DNA from: Crocodylus rhombifer
Taxonomy: Eukaryota; Chordata; Crocodylia; Crocodylidae
DNA: 64,000 nt
Assembly (NCBI GenBank): GCA_038503035.1
Contig: JAVSML010001158.1
Coordinates: 198,565 to 262,564, forward strand
Direction: 5' to 3'
A model generated the notes under the pieces. It searched no databases and was not told the origin of the DNA. It saw only the letters and a list, made by a program, of their open reading frames with translations. Every line of letters begins with the position of its first letter. The stretch's first letter is position 1. Positions 53,993 through 64,000 of the stretch are shown piece after piece. Both the position numbers and the translations under genes were made by a program.

Positions 53993-54430
53993 TTTTATAT
54001 TCAGTGCATGAACCAGGGGTGAATTATGGGCTGACAGGACCTTGGCAATTAAGGTACCCTTTGGGAAGCCAGGGGCAGCACAGGCCAGGTGGATACTCTG
54101 GGCAGGGTCATGCTAGGTGGGCAGGGGTGTCTGTGCAGGCAACAGGCACTTCCTAGGGCTGCCTGCTGCCTGCAGTTCTGGGACAGGGCAGCCACAATTT
54201 GCTTTTTAGTGGGGAAATGAGGCCCTGGGTGCCTCAGGTGGCTGGGCAGTTTTATATTCCTTGCAGTAAGCAGGGGCGGATTATGGGCCAATGGCGTCAC
54301 AGGCAATCAGGGCCCCCCTCCAGGAAGCCAGGGACAGCACAGCCCAGGCAGGCAGCCTGGCCACAGCCATGCGGGGTGGGCACAGGTCAATGCAGGTGGC
54401 AGCCATTTCCCAGGACACCAGCATAGCCCT
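53993..54430. repeat. Imperfect tandem duplication, period 257 bp
   Basis: ttttatatt starts both units (53993 and 54250). Shared blocks include caggggtgaattatgggc / caggggcggattatgggc, gaagccaggg.cagcacag.ccagg and cat.ttccc/cacttcc. The second unit is shorter. Confidence 0.8.
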
Positions 54431-54609
54431 GGAGTGAGGGGCACAAGCAAGACCCCTGGGGCAGCAATTTGGCAGAAGCGGTGAGGGGTCCAATCCTGCT
54501 TTCAGTGGAGCCTGACCACCAACCCCCCAGAGCTGGGAGAGGGTGAGTTTGTGGCAGGCCAGGCAGCCCATGAATGTGGGGGCCATGTCTTGTCCTTCTG
54601 TCATGAGGC

Positions 54610-55075
54610 AGTAACTTAAAAATATGTATTAAAATAGCAATACAATTAGGGAAAAGACACTTAAATTTATATTAAATTAATGAAATCACAACAGTTTTGG
54701 TGAACTGTACATGTCAGCAACCTGTGACCTACACATCAACTGGTCTGTAGCAGGGACTAGTGGTCTGGCAGTACCCCCTGCTATAATTCAGTACCAGAGA
54801 GATCAGCAGGGTAGATTGTTATGCAGCACCCCCTACAGTGATTTACTGTGCATAGTGCACTGAAATGTATTTAAGAGCTATCACCTGTAGTAGAGCAGCC
54901 AAAAACATTTTGTAATACCCTGTTCTAGGGGCAGCCCACTCCACTCTCCCCCAGCCATGCCTTGATGTTACTATGTATATGTGTTGCAGAAGGTAGCCCT
55001 GATCTTAATATAATAACCACCTGATTTGTGGTCATGGCCTTATGGGCCAGTTGCATAGATCCATACCTCCCCTAC
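54610..55075. other. Gene-free interval
   Basis: No recognisable feature was found. A block at 54720-54900 with repeated cagtaccccct / cagcaccccct resembles a diverged short tandem structure. Confidence 0.45.
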
Positions 55076-55077
55076 AT

Positions 55078-55218
55078 CATAGAATCATAGAAAATTAGGG
55101 TTGGAAAGGACCTCAGGAGGTTATCTAGTCCAATCCCCTGCTCAAAGTAGGACCATCCCCAACTAGATCATCCCAGAAAGAGCTTTGTCTAGCCAGGTCT
55201 TAAACACTTAAAAGCATG
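55078..55218 (-). mobile_element. CR1 3'-end fragment
   Basis: The sequence starts atcatagaatcatagaaaatta and continues ggttggaaaggacctcagg, then ccaatcccctgctcaaag. It is the same 3'-end type as at 5981-6255 and is 5'-truncated to about 140 bp. Confidence 0.88.
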
Positions 55219-55639
55219 CCCCATGCTTCACAGATGGCATCCTTATCGGTGTTCTACCTATTACTAATATAGCCCCTCACTGGGCCTTCCAACCCCTTGG
55301 CCTCCCTTAGCTACCCCTCTGGGCCTTCAGATGCCTCAGTCTCTCTGCCAACTCCACTGAGGTTGCCAGATGCCTCTCTGGGCCCTCAGACCCCTCAGTC
55401 TCATGCAACCACTTCCTGAGCTACTAGGCCCCTCTTCAGCTGCCAGCCCTGCTAAGGGCCAGCTCACAATTTTTGAAGTCCCCTGCAAGATATAGTTTTA
55501 GGGGCCCCTGATCCATCAAAAAATCAAAATTGTGGTTACACTCTCCTCTTTCCCCTCCTTCTTCCTCACTAAATTAATGAATTAGACATAGCTGTTTAAG
55601 AAAATTACACACAAAAGTGACATTTACTTTTAGCTAGAT

Positions 55640-55708
55640 AATGAATATGAATATCTAAATAAATAAATATGAATATCTAAATAAAAATGAATATCTAAAT
55701 AAATAAAT
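55640..55708. repeat. AT-rich minisatellite (gaatatctaaataaa unit)
   Basis: Four imperfect units of gaatatctaaataaa, variously spaced by taaatat or aat, lie in tandem. Confidence 0.9.
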
Positions 55709-55820
55709 TAGGTAACCTATAGTCATTCCAAAAACTGAAACTGATTTTTCATTAACTAGACATGGAGACTTCAACCTTCATTGAAAGCTTCATTGGAGAC
55801 TTCAATCTTCATAGCATGAC

Positions 55821-56995
55821 TCAGGACTCCAACACTTTGGAAAGAAATTCATGTACCACTCTCTTGAAATCAACCTCCCTACTAACTTCATTCTCGATGG
55901 ATAGCATTGCCAATCCTGATAACTGTTCTTGTGACATTGTTGAGCACAGATATGACTTTATGAGCTTCAGCTTATAAAAGCTTCTCAGCTGAAGCAACAG
56001 TCAGTCACTGGAGCTGTCAAAAATATTATCAGCTCAATGCATACATTAGCATCAACAACTGATAATTTCTTCTCGTAAATGAACTGAAGAGTTCAGAGAG
56101 CATCCATTGTCTGTGGTAGAAGATGTGAAAGGCTTTGAAGTTCACCAACAAGATGAGTTCCATCAATGTCTGTAGAACTACTTTCGTTATTCTTTAATGT
56201 CAGCTCTAGCTCTGTGCAAACTTGGTTAAATCACTGGTAGATACAGTTCTTATTTTCTTCACATCACACAAAAATCCAAAGATGTTCACGAAGCTACTTA
56301 ATAACTGAAAATGACTTTCAAGACTCATAATCACACAGTCCATTGCAACATTGAAAAACTCAGTTCTGAATCTTTGTTCTGCATCAGTGTTAACTTCATC
56401 TTCTGCTTCACAGCTGTCAAGGACTCCCCACATGGATTCACACTTCACACAGTAAGAAAACATCAGCCCCATTAGACCCAGAGTCTCCTCCTTTTTGATT
56501 TTTTAATCAGCCTCCACAGACTGGTAGTGAGCCTAGCACCTGCCAGCAGAAGAGCACAAAACCAGTAATGAACCAAGTGCCTACTGGCAAAGAGGATTTG
56601 CCACTACAAAACGAAGAGACTTTTATTTTCTTTATAACACATGTTTGTGGAAGTTCAGCTGGCAGAGACATTTCTTCTAAAAGTTCTTTTGCTTTACAGA
56701 GTGCATCTCCAAATCCATTTTCTCAGTATCTGAGAAGTGCTTTTTGTGTACTTTCAACTAACTTGCTGGCAAAATCAATACATATTGTTTTACGATGGAG
56801 CTGTAAGCATCATCCTGCTTACCAAATTGACTTGAAACAGTATGTCATACCATACAATTAATGAAGTAAGGAATTGATAAGAAGAAATCTCGTCCATAAG
56901 TGATCAAGCTTCTGATGTCAAATTGCCTTTTGTAATTTCTCTCAGTTTCAGTACTGATGAGCTGCCATTTTCAGTCTGGAATCTCACAGCCTTGA
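55821..56995 (-). pseudogene. hAT transposase fossil, ZMYM1-like type
   Basis: On the minus strand, 56990-56630 reads EITKGNLTSEA, then SYQFLTSLIVWYDILFQVN and LVSRMMLTA, and 56410-56210 reads DAEQRFRTEFFNVAMD and SFVNIFGFLCDVKK. The C-terminal part 55980-55821 reads LKLIKSYLCSTMSQEQLSGLAMLSIENE to a stop at 55821. This is the hAT dimerisation region (LP-like, SxSxLKLIK...STMSQERL) of ZMYM1-like or hAT-derived transposases. Frameshifts and stops abound. A 0.2-kb ERV2-related fragment splits it at 56415-56617. Confidence 0.8.
56415..56617 (+). mobile_element. Orphan fragment of ERV2-type integrase end
   Basis: About 200 bp aligns with 32821-33027 of ERV2, sharing tgtcaaggactcc, catcagccccattagacc, gcctccacagactggtag, gcctagcacctgcca and gaggatttgccactaca. 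It covers the last integrase residues and the Pro/Ser-rich tail, without LTR or other proviral parts, and both sides continue as hAT transposase. Confidence 0.88.
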
Positions 56996-56999
56996 CACT

Positions 57000-59900
57000 T
57001 TCTATGGTGGTGAGAAGCCCCGACAGGCACTAAGGGTGCTGGGGACATCTCCGGGCACCCCTGGGGTGAATGGGCAGACCCCCCATGCCCTGGTAGACTT
57101 AGCTGCAGGCCCGCAGGCACAGCCACAGCCATGGCCACAGCCGCAGCTGCACAAGCCAGCATTATGCCAGCTCTTCAAACATCCAATCCCTGGGCGGAGT
57201 GGCGTCTGGCTAATTGCGGCAGCTGATGCCGCCACCATGGGAAGTTCAAAAACCCCGATGGAAACTGGCAGGGAGGAGAGTAGAGAAAAGAGGGAGAGAG
57301 TCAGCTGGGAGCACACCGGACAGGCAGCAAAGGTGGCTCTGGAGGCTGGTTATAACAGCCTGGCAGACACTGCCCTGCTCCAAAGGCGGGGAGGCAATGT
57401 CAGGCATTAGGCTGGGGATGAACAATCACCAGCCCTCACCATATCAAAGCTTATAAGAAGCGTCCCTCCCCCTTGGAGGGGAGGAAGGATGCCAAAACTG
57501 TGAGGAGCGCAGTCCTTTGGGTTCAGGGACTGAAGCTCCAGATGCACTGACACCTAGGTAACCATCGGGTTGTCCAAAGCTCATGCCAGACCCCATAACA
57601 AGGGAGCTTACAGAGATCAGCGGAACAGCAAGTGGAACACCCAAGCAGTGGGCAAGTGGATGGGTTGTAGGGGAGGCAGAGCCCCAAAGAACTCCGTGGC
57701 ACGGCTGTGAGTACCCCCGTCATCGGGTCACTTGGGAAGAACACCACTGAACCCCGCCTTTCATCAGGTAAGAACAAGTTGTGGTAGGCAAGTTGGGGAC
57801 ACCACGACCAAGGGGGCAGTAAGGTACTCACAGTGCCCACTAGAGACATCACACTTTCTATTTTGCATTCCCATCTGGTGTCTGAGAGAGATTTCAGAGT
57901 AACATTTACAAAAGACTGCAAAATAGCCCATTTCCTAATTGATGAGTGTAATGCTCCTGATTATCCAAGAGTGAGATTTTCTTGAGTCCCCACCAAGTTA
58001 GGCTTCACCTCAGCTCACCTGCCATGACTTTGATGATAACAAATTGAATAGGAGGGGTTCAGTGTGGTTAATACAGGGGTTCCACTTGGAGTACTCATGG
58101 ATCCAAGAGCACTTCATGAAGGGGGCTTCACCTCCCCACCATCCCCAGCCACATGCCAGCCGTTGATGATGAGACGATGGGCAGTGATGCAGGATTTTGA
58201 TATAATCCGACTTTTGACCTGAGGCAGTCCTGAAGGTGCTTCCTAGCCTTATCTGGAGTGCTAGCTTGTCCCTTGAAGACAAGGGGTTAACCTTTGGGTT
58301 AAGCCCTGACCTTAGGATTCTGGTATGTCCTGGTCTTAACCGTCCTTTTAACAATTTTTTTTAAAAAATCAACAAAAAAGAAAGAAATGAAGAGGGGCCT
58401 ATTTTCTGGAGGGTTTCCTCTATTCTGGCTAATGCCCTTATTAGCCTGCAGGAAACTCTTCCAGCTGCCTACAGCTGCTGGATTTTCTCATTAATTAAGG
58501 CTTCACTCCCTAGGCTTGGAAGCACAAAGTCTGTTCTTCTCCATCTAGATTGAGCCCTGAGGTTCTGACAACTATCTCGGTGCCCCATGTATGCTGCTGC
58601 CTCTGCTGTATCTAATGTAGAGGCAGGCTCTCCCCTCCTCTCCCCAGAACTCCAGGTGTCTTTTAATTCTCCTCCACCAGCACCAGGGCTGATGTCATCA
58701 GCCTGGTGCCACCCAGCTTGATTAATAGCTGGCTCTTAAACTGTGACAGTGGTGCCGCGCATCGTCACAGCTCTGCTGCTTCCTGCCCCAGAGGTAAATT
58801 TCTTGTTTTGTTGTGGGCTTGCTCAGCCCATTTGGGGTTCTTGGGGTTGCTCACGGGGTCTCTTGGGCTCCTTTTATTGTCACTAATGACAAACACTTAT
58901 ATTGCTTTCATTTCTAAAATAGATACATTTCAGATGAGTTCTTTATCTGGCTTGGAGATAGGTCCTAAGTAAGAAGAAAAAGCTTTTTTGAGAGAGTAAT
59001 AGTGAACAAACAAGGGATAGAAAGAGGTTGCTATAAGCCTTTGATGCTGTGCAACAAACATAAAACTAATTTGATTTAAAAGGCATGTGTAACTCAACAG
59101 AAAGGAGTGAACAAGAAGTGGCTATGTCTAACTTGGTCTTTTTGAGCAGCAGCATGGTGATGAAATAATGGTGAAACAGATGCAAATTGCTCTCTTACCA
59201 GTTCCGGAAATCTGTATATAACAGGTGATATAAAAGGAAAGCATGCTGTGTGACTAAATCAGGAAGCATCTCTAATCTTTATTGATTGCTCTTTTTTCCC
59301 TTGAATGCCTCCTGCAAGATCTGTTTAAACTAAGCCTTGCTATAGAATGAAATGTTGGCTTAAAACAAACATTTTTCAATGTTCATCTAAAAGCAGAGGT
59401 CATATATCCAAAGGCAGCATTCAGAGGCACATGCAGAATGCAATGAGTCAAAACCAAACTTCCATTCTTCTTACTACAGAACATTTTTGTAAATTAACAC
59501 CTAGCACTGTTGGCTCCTTGTGCTCTCTCAAAAATCCCCTTATTTTTTTTCTCCAAATGGCAGTGCCCATCTTGGTCCACTGAAAGAGAGGCTAAAATGT
59601 CCACTGTTGTAAACCCACAAGAAATAGACAAAAACCAAGGGGCACTGACACAACAGCTTAAAAGACTAACAAGCTCCTGATTTAAGATGTTTACTTTTGT
59701 TCTTCTTTAATGCCTTAAAAGAACATCATGAAATAAAGGACTTAAAATACACCCTGTATTCTGTCACCCACTGCCTGTCACCTGCAGTCTCTGTAAAGGT
59801 CACGAAGGTAGAAAGTTCTCCGAGCCAGGCTGATTCAAGCTCTTTCAAACTGCCACAGTTCTTGAGCATGTAATCAATGACACCTATATTGGGCTTGGGG

Positions 59901-60230
59901 CTGGCTGGCTGGGTTCACACCATAGTGCTGCTGTTGATACGAACTAACCCCATAGTCTAAAGACAGAGGTTCAGGTACATGTCCCAATGTTCATCTTCTT
60001 GTTAGTGTGTCCTGCTCCTTCTCCCTGGAGAATCACTGATGTGATTCTGGAGATCGTCTGCTTGCCATGTCTGAAAACAGTGGTGGCTTCTGTTGTCAAG
60101 TGTAAATATTTGCCAGAGAATGATATTGCATGTTATAATTATCTTGTTAAAGGCACTTAAAACTTGAATGATTGTGTTTTCAAGCTTGCTAACTAATGCT
60201 AAGTGCCCTCCAGCATTTAAAGTTGTGCCC
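57000..60230. other. No confirmed gene
   Basis: 57000-57960 is GC-rich with a gccgccaccATGG context at 57237 opening a 57-codon frame (to 57410) of no known family. 58360-58990 and 59760-59900 have no recognised motif. Nothing here has paired splice sites and coding signal together. Confidence 0.45.
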
Positions 60231-60235
60231 AGGCT

Positions 60236-60829
60236 GTGATGGAACTCCAACTAGCTACAAGCATCAGGGACAAGAAAAAGTCCTTTTTTAGATATGTTGG
60301 AAGCTGGAGGAAAAGCAAGGGCAACACTGGACCCCTGCTAAACCAGATGGAACAACTGACAACTGAAGCCCAGGAAAAAGCCAACTTGCTAAATGGGTAC
60401 TTTGTGTCAGTCTTTCACCAGTCCCATGGGAAGCCCCTGCCCATTGCGGGACAGGGAGGCCTGAGTGAGGGAGATTCCTTACCCTCCATCAATGCTGACC
60501 TCATGAAGGAATACCCTGAGAGGCTGGATACCTTCAAGTCAGCCGGCCCTGACGGTTTACACTCCAGGGTACTCAAGGAGCTGGCAAGCATCATAGCTCA
60601 GCCCCTGGCACAGATCTTTGAGAACTTCTGGTGCTCTGCTGAAGTGCCCAAAGATTGGAAGAAGGCCAATGTGGTGCCTATCTTCAAGGAAGGGAGGAAA
60701 GTGTATCCAGCAAACTACAGACCCATCAGCCTGAGCTCTATCCCAGGGAAGGTCCTAGCAAAGATTATCAAAGGGGCCATTCTTAACAGACTGACTGATG
60801 GCAACATCCTGAGGGATAGCCAGCACAGA
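60236..60829 (+). mobile_element. CR1 LINE fragment (CR1-4), truncated at both ends
   Basis: A 197-codon open stretch matches the CR1-3 linker and first RT motifs (DKKKSFFRYVGSWRKSKGN, KSAGPDGLHSRVLKEL, VVPIFKEGRKVYPANYRP). It stops abruptly at GNILRDSQH, just where CR1-3 continues toward HGF. No CR1 3' end follows, so the right part was lost after insertion. Confidence 0.9.
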
Positions 60830-60963
60830 AAGAAATAATTCTGCTACAAAATCCAGTCTAATATATTTTATTAGGAAGTAAACATATGTGTTTTATTTTG
60901 CTTGATTACCAATAATATAAAGCAGCAGTATTTTATTCATTAGTTTTTTAGTTTTTTCCAAAG

Positions 60964-61845
60964 CAGAGGTGGTAGGTGGTGCAAGGTATAGGAGACAGAA
61001 GGGGAGGCCAATGGGGCTTAGCCTGCCCACACGTAAGGCAGCGATAGCCCAGCCCTGGGGTTCCAGCAGCTACAGCAGAGGTGGGGAGGGGCTCACATGC
61101 AACAGTGATGGGGGGAGTGGAGCAGAGGCCAGCGCTGCACAGCCGGTGTGCAACCCTCCCCATAGCCAAGGTCCCAGCACTACTACTGCCACCCAGCCTG
61201 AGAGCTGCATGGCTGGAGAGCTGCACCGGGAAGATCCTAATGCTGTCCCAGCCCCAGCCCACCTCATCCCGTGTGCACATCCAGGGCCACAAGTGCCCCA
61301 TGGCCTCCTGGGCTGTGTGCTCCCCCTCCCTGTGCCCCGCCAGATGAGCCACTTGTGGCTCCATTCTGTGTCCCATCCTGGCTGTTCAGGGCCTGCCCAT
61401 GCTCCACTCCCTCACTCACCATCATGTGGGGGGTGCAGACCAAGGCCCCACAGGTGAGGGAGGAAGCAGGGCACAGGCAAGTGCAGGGGCTGGGGGGAGT
61501 GGCGGACAAGCAGAGGCCTGGGTGGTACGTGACCCTGAGGCCTCCACTTGGCCCACCATCCAGCCTGCTCCCCCCAGCCCCTGCTCCTGCTTGTGCCTCG
61601 CTGCCTTCCACACCACTGGGGCCTTGATCTGATCTGCCTCCCCTCCCCCCATGGCCCTTTCCCCTTCCCCCCACAGACTTATCTGCTGGGGGGACATGCC
61701 CCCAAATAATTTTTTCTCCCTCCACCTTGATCAGACCCCCCTTCCCTCCCCACAGAATGACCAGGGGGCCAGGGAGGAGGCTAGATCTTGTGTTGCTTTT
61801 TAATTCAAAAAGTGATCTCCTACCCAAAAAGGTTGGAGACCACTG
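60964..61845. mobile_element. Possible GC-rich hAT element
   Basis: The right edge ggttggagaccactg (61845) is the inverse of hAT-type cagtggtctccaacc. The left edge cagaggtggtagg (60964) is only a weak partner, and the 8-bp flanks (ttccaaag and ctttagag) do not match. The interior is GC-rich with overlapping meaningless frames on both strands. Confidence 0.35.
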
Positions 61846-61849
61846 CTTT

Positions 61850-63425
61850 AGAGCAATTTCCCCTATAACCCAATTAATTTCCTTCTGGTCACAAGCAATT
61901 TCCAATGACACTAAATAGCACCACAGCTATATGATCCACCACTAGATGGTGGAGGTAAGGCTTCTGCTGCTCTCTGAAGAGTGACTCTTTTAAGCAGTCC
62001 AGGTAGCACAGTGAAACAGCCACTAAAAAAACCAAACCGCTGCAGACAAAGTGCTCCATTTGTTTCCTTTCCTGGCAGTGTTCTCTTAGGTAGGTTCCTT
62101 CTGAAAAATACCCTTACTGGCAAGCACGAGTAATTAGGTATCCCCATATACCCCTATTCTTTTTTTTTCCTCTCAGCTCACTCCCTCTCAGGCCTGCCTA
62201 CCCCTCCTGGTACACCCACCTGCAGACAGGGGTTTCCCTCTGAAGGTATCTGACTGTTCCTCTAGCACTCCCAGCTCGGGTTTCATGCTGTGTCAGCCTA
62301 GTGTCCTAGCCAGATACATGACACAGCCAAGTTATTAAACACTCAAGGTCTCTACAACTTCTCCCACCCCCAGCAAGGCTACCAGCCTTGCTTACCAAAC
62401 CCTCCCTGAACAATTTCTGGGTTTCCTTCCCACTCTTTCCTTGGCACCTGCATCCCTGGCTGCACAGCTCCAAACCCAGAGATGGATCAGCTTCTCATGG
62501 GGCTTCACCCACTCTCCCCCATCCTGATGTTCTCTGGGCAAGTTTCAACATGATCTCCTCTGGCTTGGGCTGAGTCTCCCTCCCCTCTCTGGGCTGGGGT
62601 CCTCTCCTTCCCCCTCACACCCAGCTTTCCCTCCCACAAATTTTATGACTCAATAGCAGCTAATCAGAACCCCTGGTTTGTAATGCAGGGGCACAATTTA
62701 AACATGCCAATAAGAAGCATGCATTGTGCACCGCACACCTTCGTGTCTGGTAGGGCTTATGCACTCTCTGCAAAGTTTTGCTGCCCCTTTCTTGCAGCGC
62801 TGTTAAGCATAGATACCCCACTCAGCTTGCAGCCAGGTGAATTTTGCAGCTGTTACACATGACTAACCAGGACATGAGTCCCAGGTGCTGATTTAGAAGG
62901 GGTGCCAGAATGCAGCAGCGGCATCGCCGGCAGAATAGAGCTCTGCACTCTGTGATTTTAGTCTCTGAGGGAACCTGAGCCCCCAGTCACCAGCAGGGAA
63001 TGGGGAACCCCCCTTAGGCAACTTGAACTGGGAAAACTGGCTGGTTTTATCTCAGGATGGGGAGTGAGGATCCTGGCAGCAAAGCCTTTATCCTCCCCCA
63101 CTACACACACACCAGGATGGATGCACAAGGCTTTGGCAAGAATCTATGTTCCTGATCTAGCCACCTTGCAGGGATCCAGCAGGCTTTGGATGGAGGAAAT
63201 GTGAACCCAGCAGCTTGGTACCTTTTCAGTGAGCGCTGAGAAAAACCCCTTTCCCGGTTCTAGCTAGGAGTCACCTACCCCAGCCTATTGTGCCCCATGG
63301 CCATGGAATCCAGGCATCTGGGCTCTCCATGCCCACCCACTTGCTGCCCTTCTCGGAAAGGCAGGTGTCCAGGATCCCACTACAGCCACCCTCCCATCCC
63401 AAAATACACACACTCACTCCCACCC
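61850..63425. other. Gene-free interval
   Basis: No exon-like or repeat-terminal feature was recognised. C/T-rich stretches occur near 62160-62640. Confidence 0.5.
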
Positions 63426-63429
63426 CATA

Positions 63430-63665
63430 CTAGACTCAGGGGTTAGAGCAGAGGCAGCTGGGATCCCAGATACCTGGGTTCTCGGCATCTCTTGGAGGGG
63501 AGTGTGGACTGGGGGATTAGAGCACAAAGTGTGCTGGGAGCCTGGGTTCTTTCCAGCTCTGGGAGGGAAGTGGGAACTGGGGAGTTAGAGTGGGGGAGAA
63601 GGTGAAGGAGGGGGCTGGGAGCCCCAACTCCTGGGTTATCTCCAGGGGGAAGCCTGGGTTCCAGG
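63430..63665. repeat. Diverged tandem repeat, about 65-85 bp units
   Basis: Three units start ggggttagagcag (63430), ggggattagagcac (63512) and ggggagttagagtg (63579). Each is followed by gctgggagcc / gctgggatcc, an .acctgggttct block and ctc.gggaggg. The ggttagagca..gggttc spacing suggests a tRNA-SINE origin. Confidence 0.75.
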
Positions 63666-64000
63666 TGAAATCTGCTGGGATTGGTTGGCAGGAGGCAGTC
63701 AGGCTACCTGGAGTGTGGCCAGCCAGCTGGCTTGGCTTGGGGGATACCTGCAACATGGCACTCTTTCCCTTACCCTGGGATGGGAATGTGAGGGCTGTAG
63801 ATAGCTGGCAGGCCTCTGGGGCAGCAAAGCCCTTAACCAACTCCATACCCCAGGCCAGGAATGTAAGGGGCTGGGGAGGGACATTACTTCATTAATATTT
63901 ACAGAAAAAAGGTGACACTGTTTGGTCTGCTCCTGTTTTGCACCTGGAAGTGTCTGCTGGCCTCACCAGTCTGTCTCTTGGGAAGTCACACTTTTTTTAG

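Noticed and set aside
56206..56472. 88-codon minus-strand frame as one protein
   Set aside because: It is a chance fusion of antisense retroviral fragment and hAT transposase remnant across their junction.
61264..61911. 215-codon minus-strand Gly-rich frame and its plus-strand partners
   Set aside because: GC-rich repeat DNA is open in several frames at once. There is no motif, start context or splice signal.
63517..63895. Overlapping frames of about 100 codons near the right edge
   Set aside because: They come from the tandem ggttagagca repeat and have no recognisable product.
1..64000. Search for CRISPR arrays, bacterial operons, rRNA and intact tRNA genes
   Set aside because: None found. 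The only tRNA-like signals are degenerate SINE-type A/B boxes and retroviral primer sites.

Overview
The window looks like vertebrate, probably archosaur or turtle and most likely crocodilian, nuclear DNA. It is packed with CR1-type LINEs whose 3' ends carry the reptile-style block (cggaagggacctga.cagatcatctagt), hAT non-autonomous elements with 8-bp target duplications, and two gamma-like endogenous retroviruses. There are no bacterial features. Almost every long open frame belongs to a transposable element or is antisense to one.

Layout. 1-650 is a CpG-rich block with a (CTG)9 run. 650-8515 holds fossils of older APE-type LINEs on the minus strand (reverse transcriptase, linker and endonuclease pieces), split by a nearly complete CR1 (about 2384-5455) and a CR1 3' stub (about 5981-6255). 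10339-17561 is a small hAT MITE that was hit by a 7-kb provirus, ERV1 (10364-17423). Both the MITE (8-bp GTATATAC) and the provirus (4-bp TGCC) keep their target duplications. 17.6-23.4 kb is gene-poor with minor repeats. 23461-33041 is a second provirus, ERV2 (tRNA-His-type primer site). It lacks most of pol and all of its 3' LTR, and is filled by two CR1s in opposite orientations. 33-43.6 kb is mostly unassigned sequence with MITE-like palindromes and an internally deleted CR1.

The one host gene I can build lies at 43656-52557 on the plus strand. It is a multi-exon C-type lectin-like receptor of the NK-complex kind (type II membrane protein). It has cytoplasmic-tail exon(s), a transmembrane exon and three exons that make up a complete lectin-like domain with WIGL and WIC motifs, all in compatible splice phase. 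Its tail exon is tandemly duplicated. Copy A encodes an ITIM (VIYTDV) and copy B encodes VTYMDM, which contains a YxxM motif. Copy B is a symmetric phase 1-1 exon, so A alone, B alone or A+B would all stay in frame. The introns hold a hAT element with a perfect 8-bp duplication and two foldback elements.

The rest (52.6-64 kb) is 3' flank with hAT-type MITEs, tandem duplications, a ZMYM1-like hAT transposase fossil that contains a 0.2-kb ERV2-related fragment, a CR1 piece truncated at both ends, GC-rich repeat DNA and an 80-bp-class tandem repeat. All family assignments come from reading translations and motifs by eye; no database search was possible.
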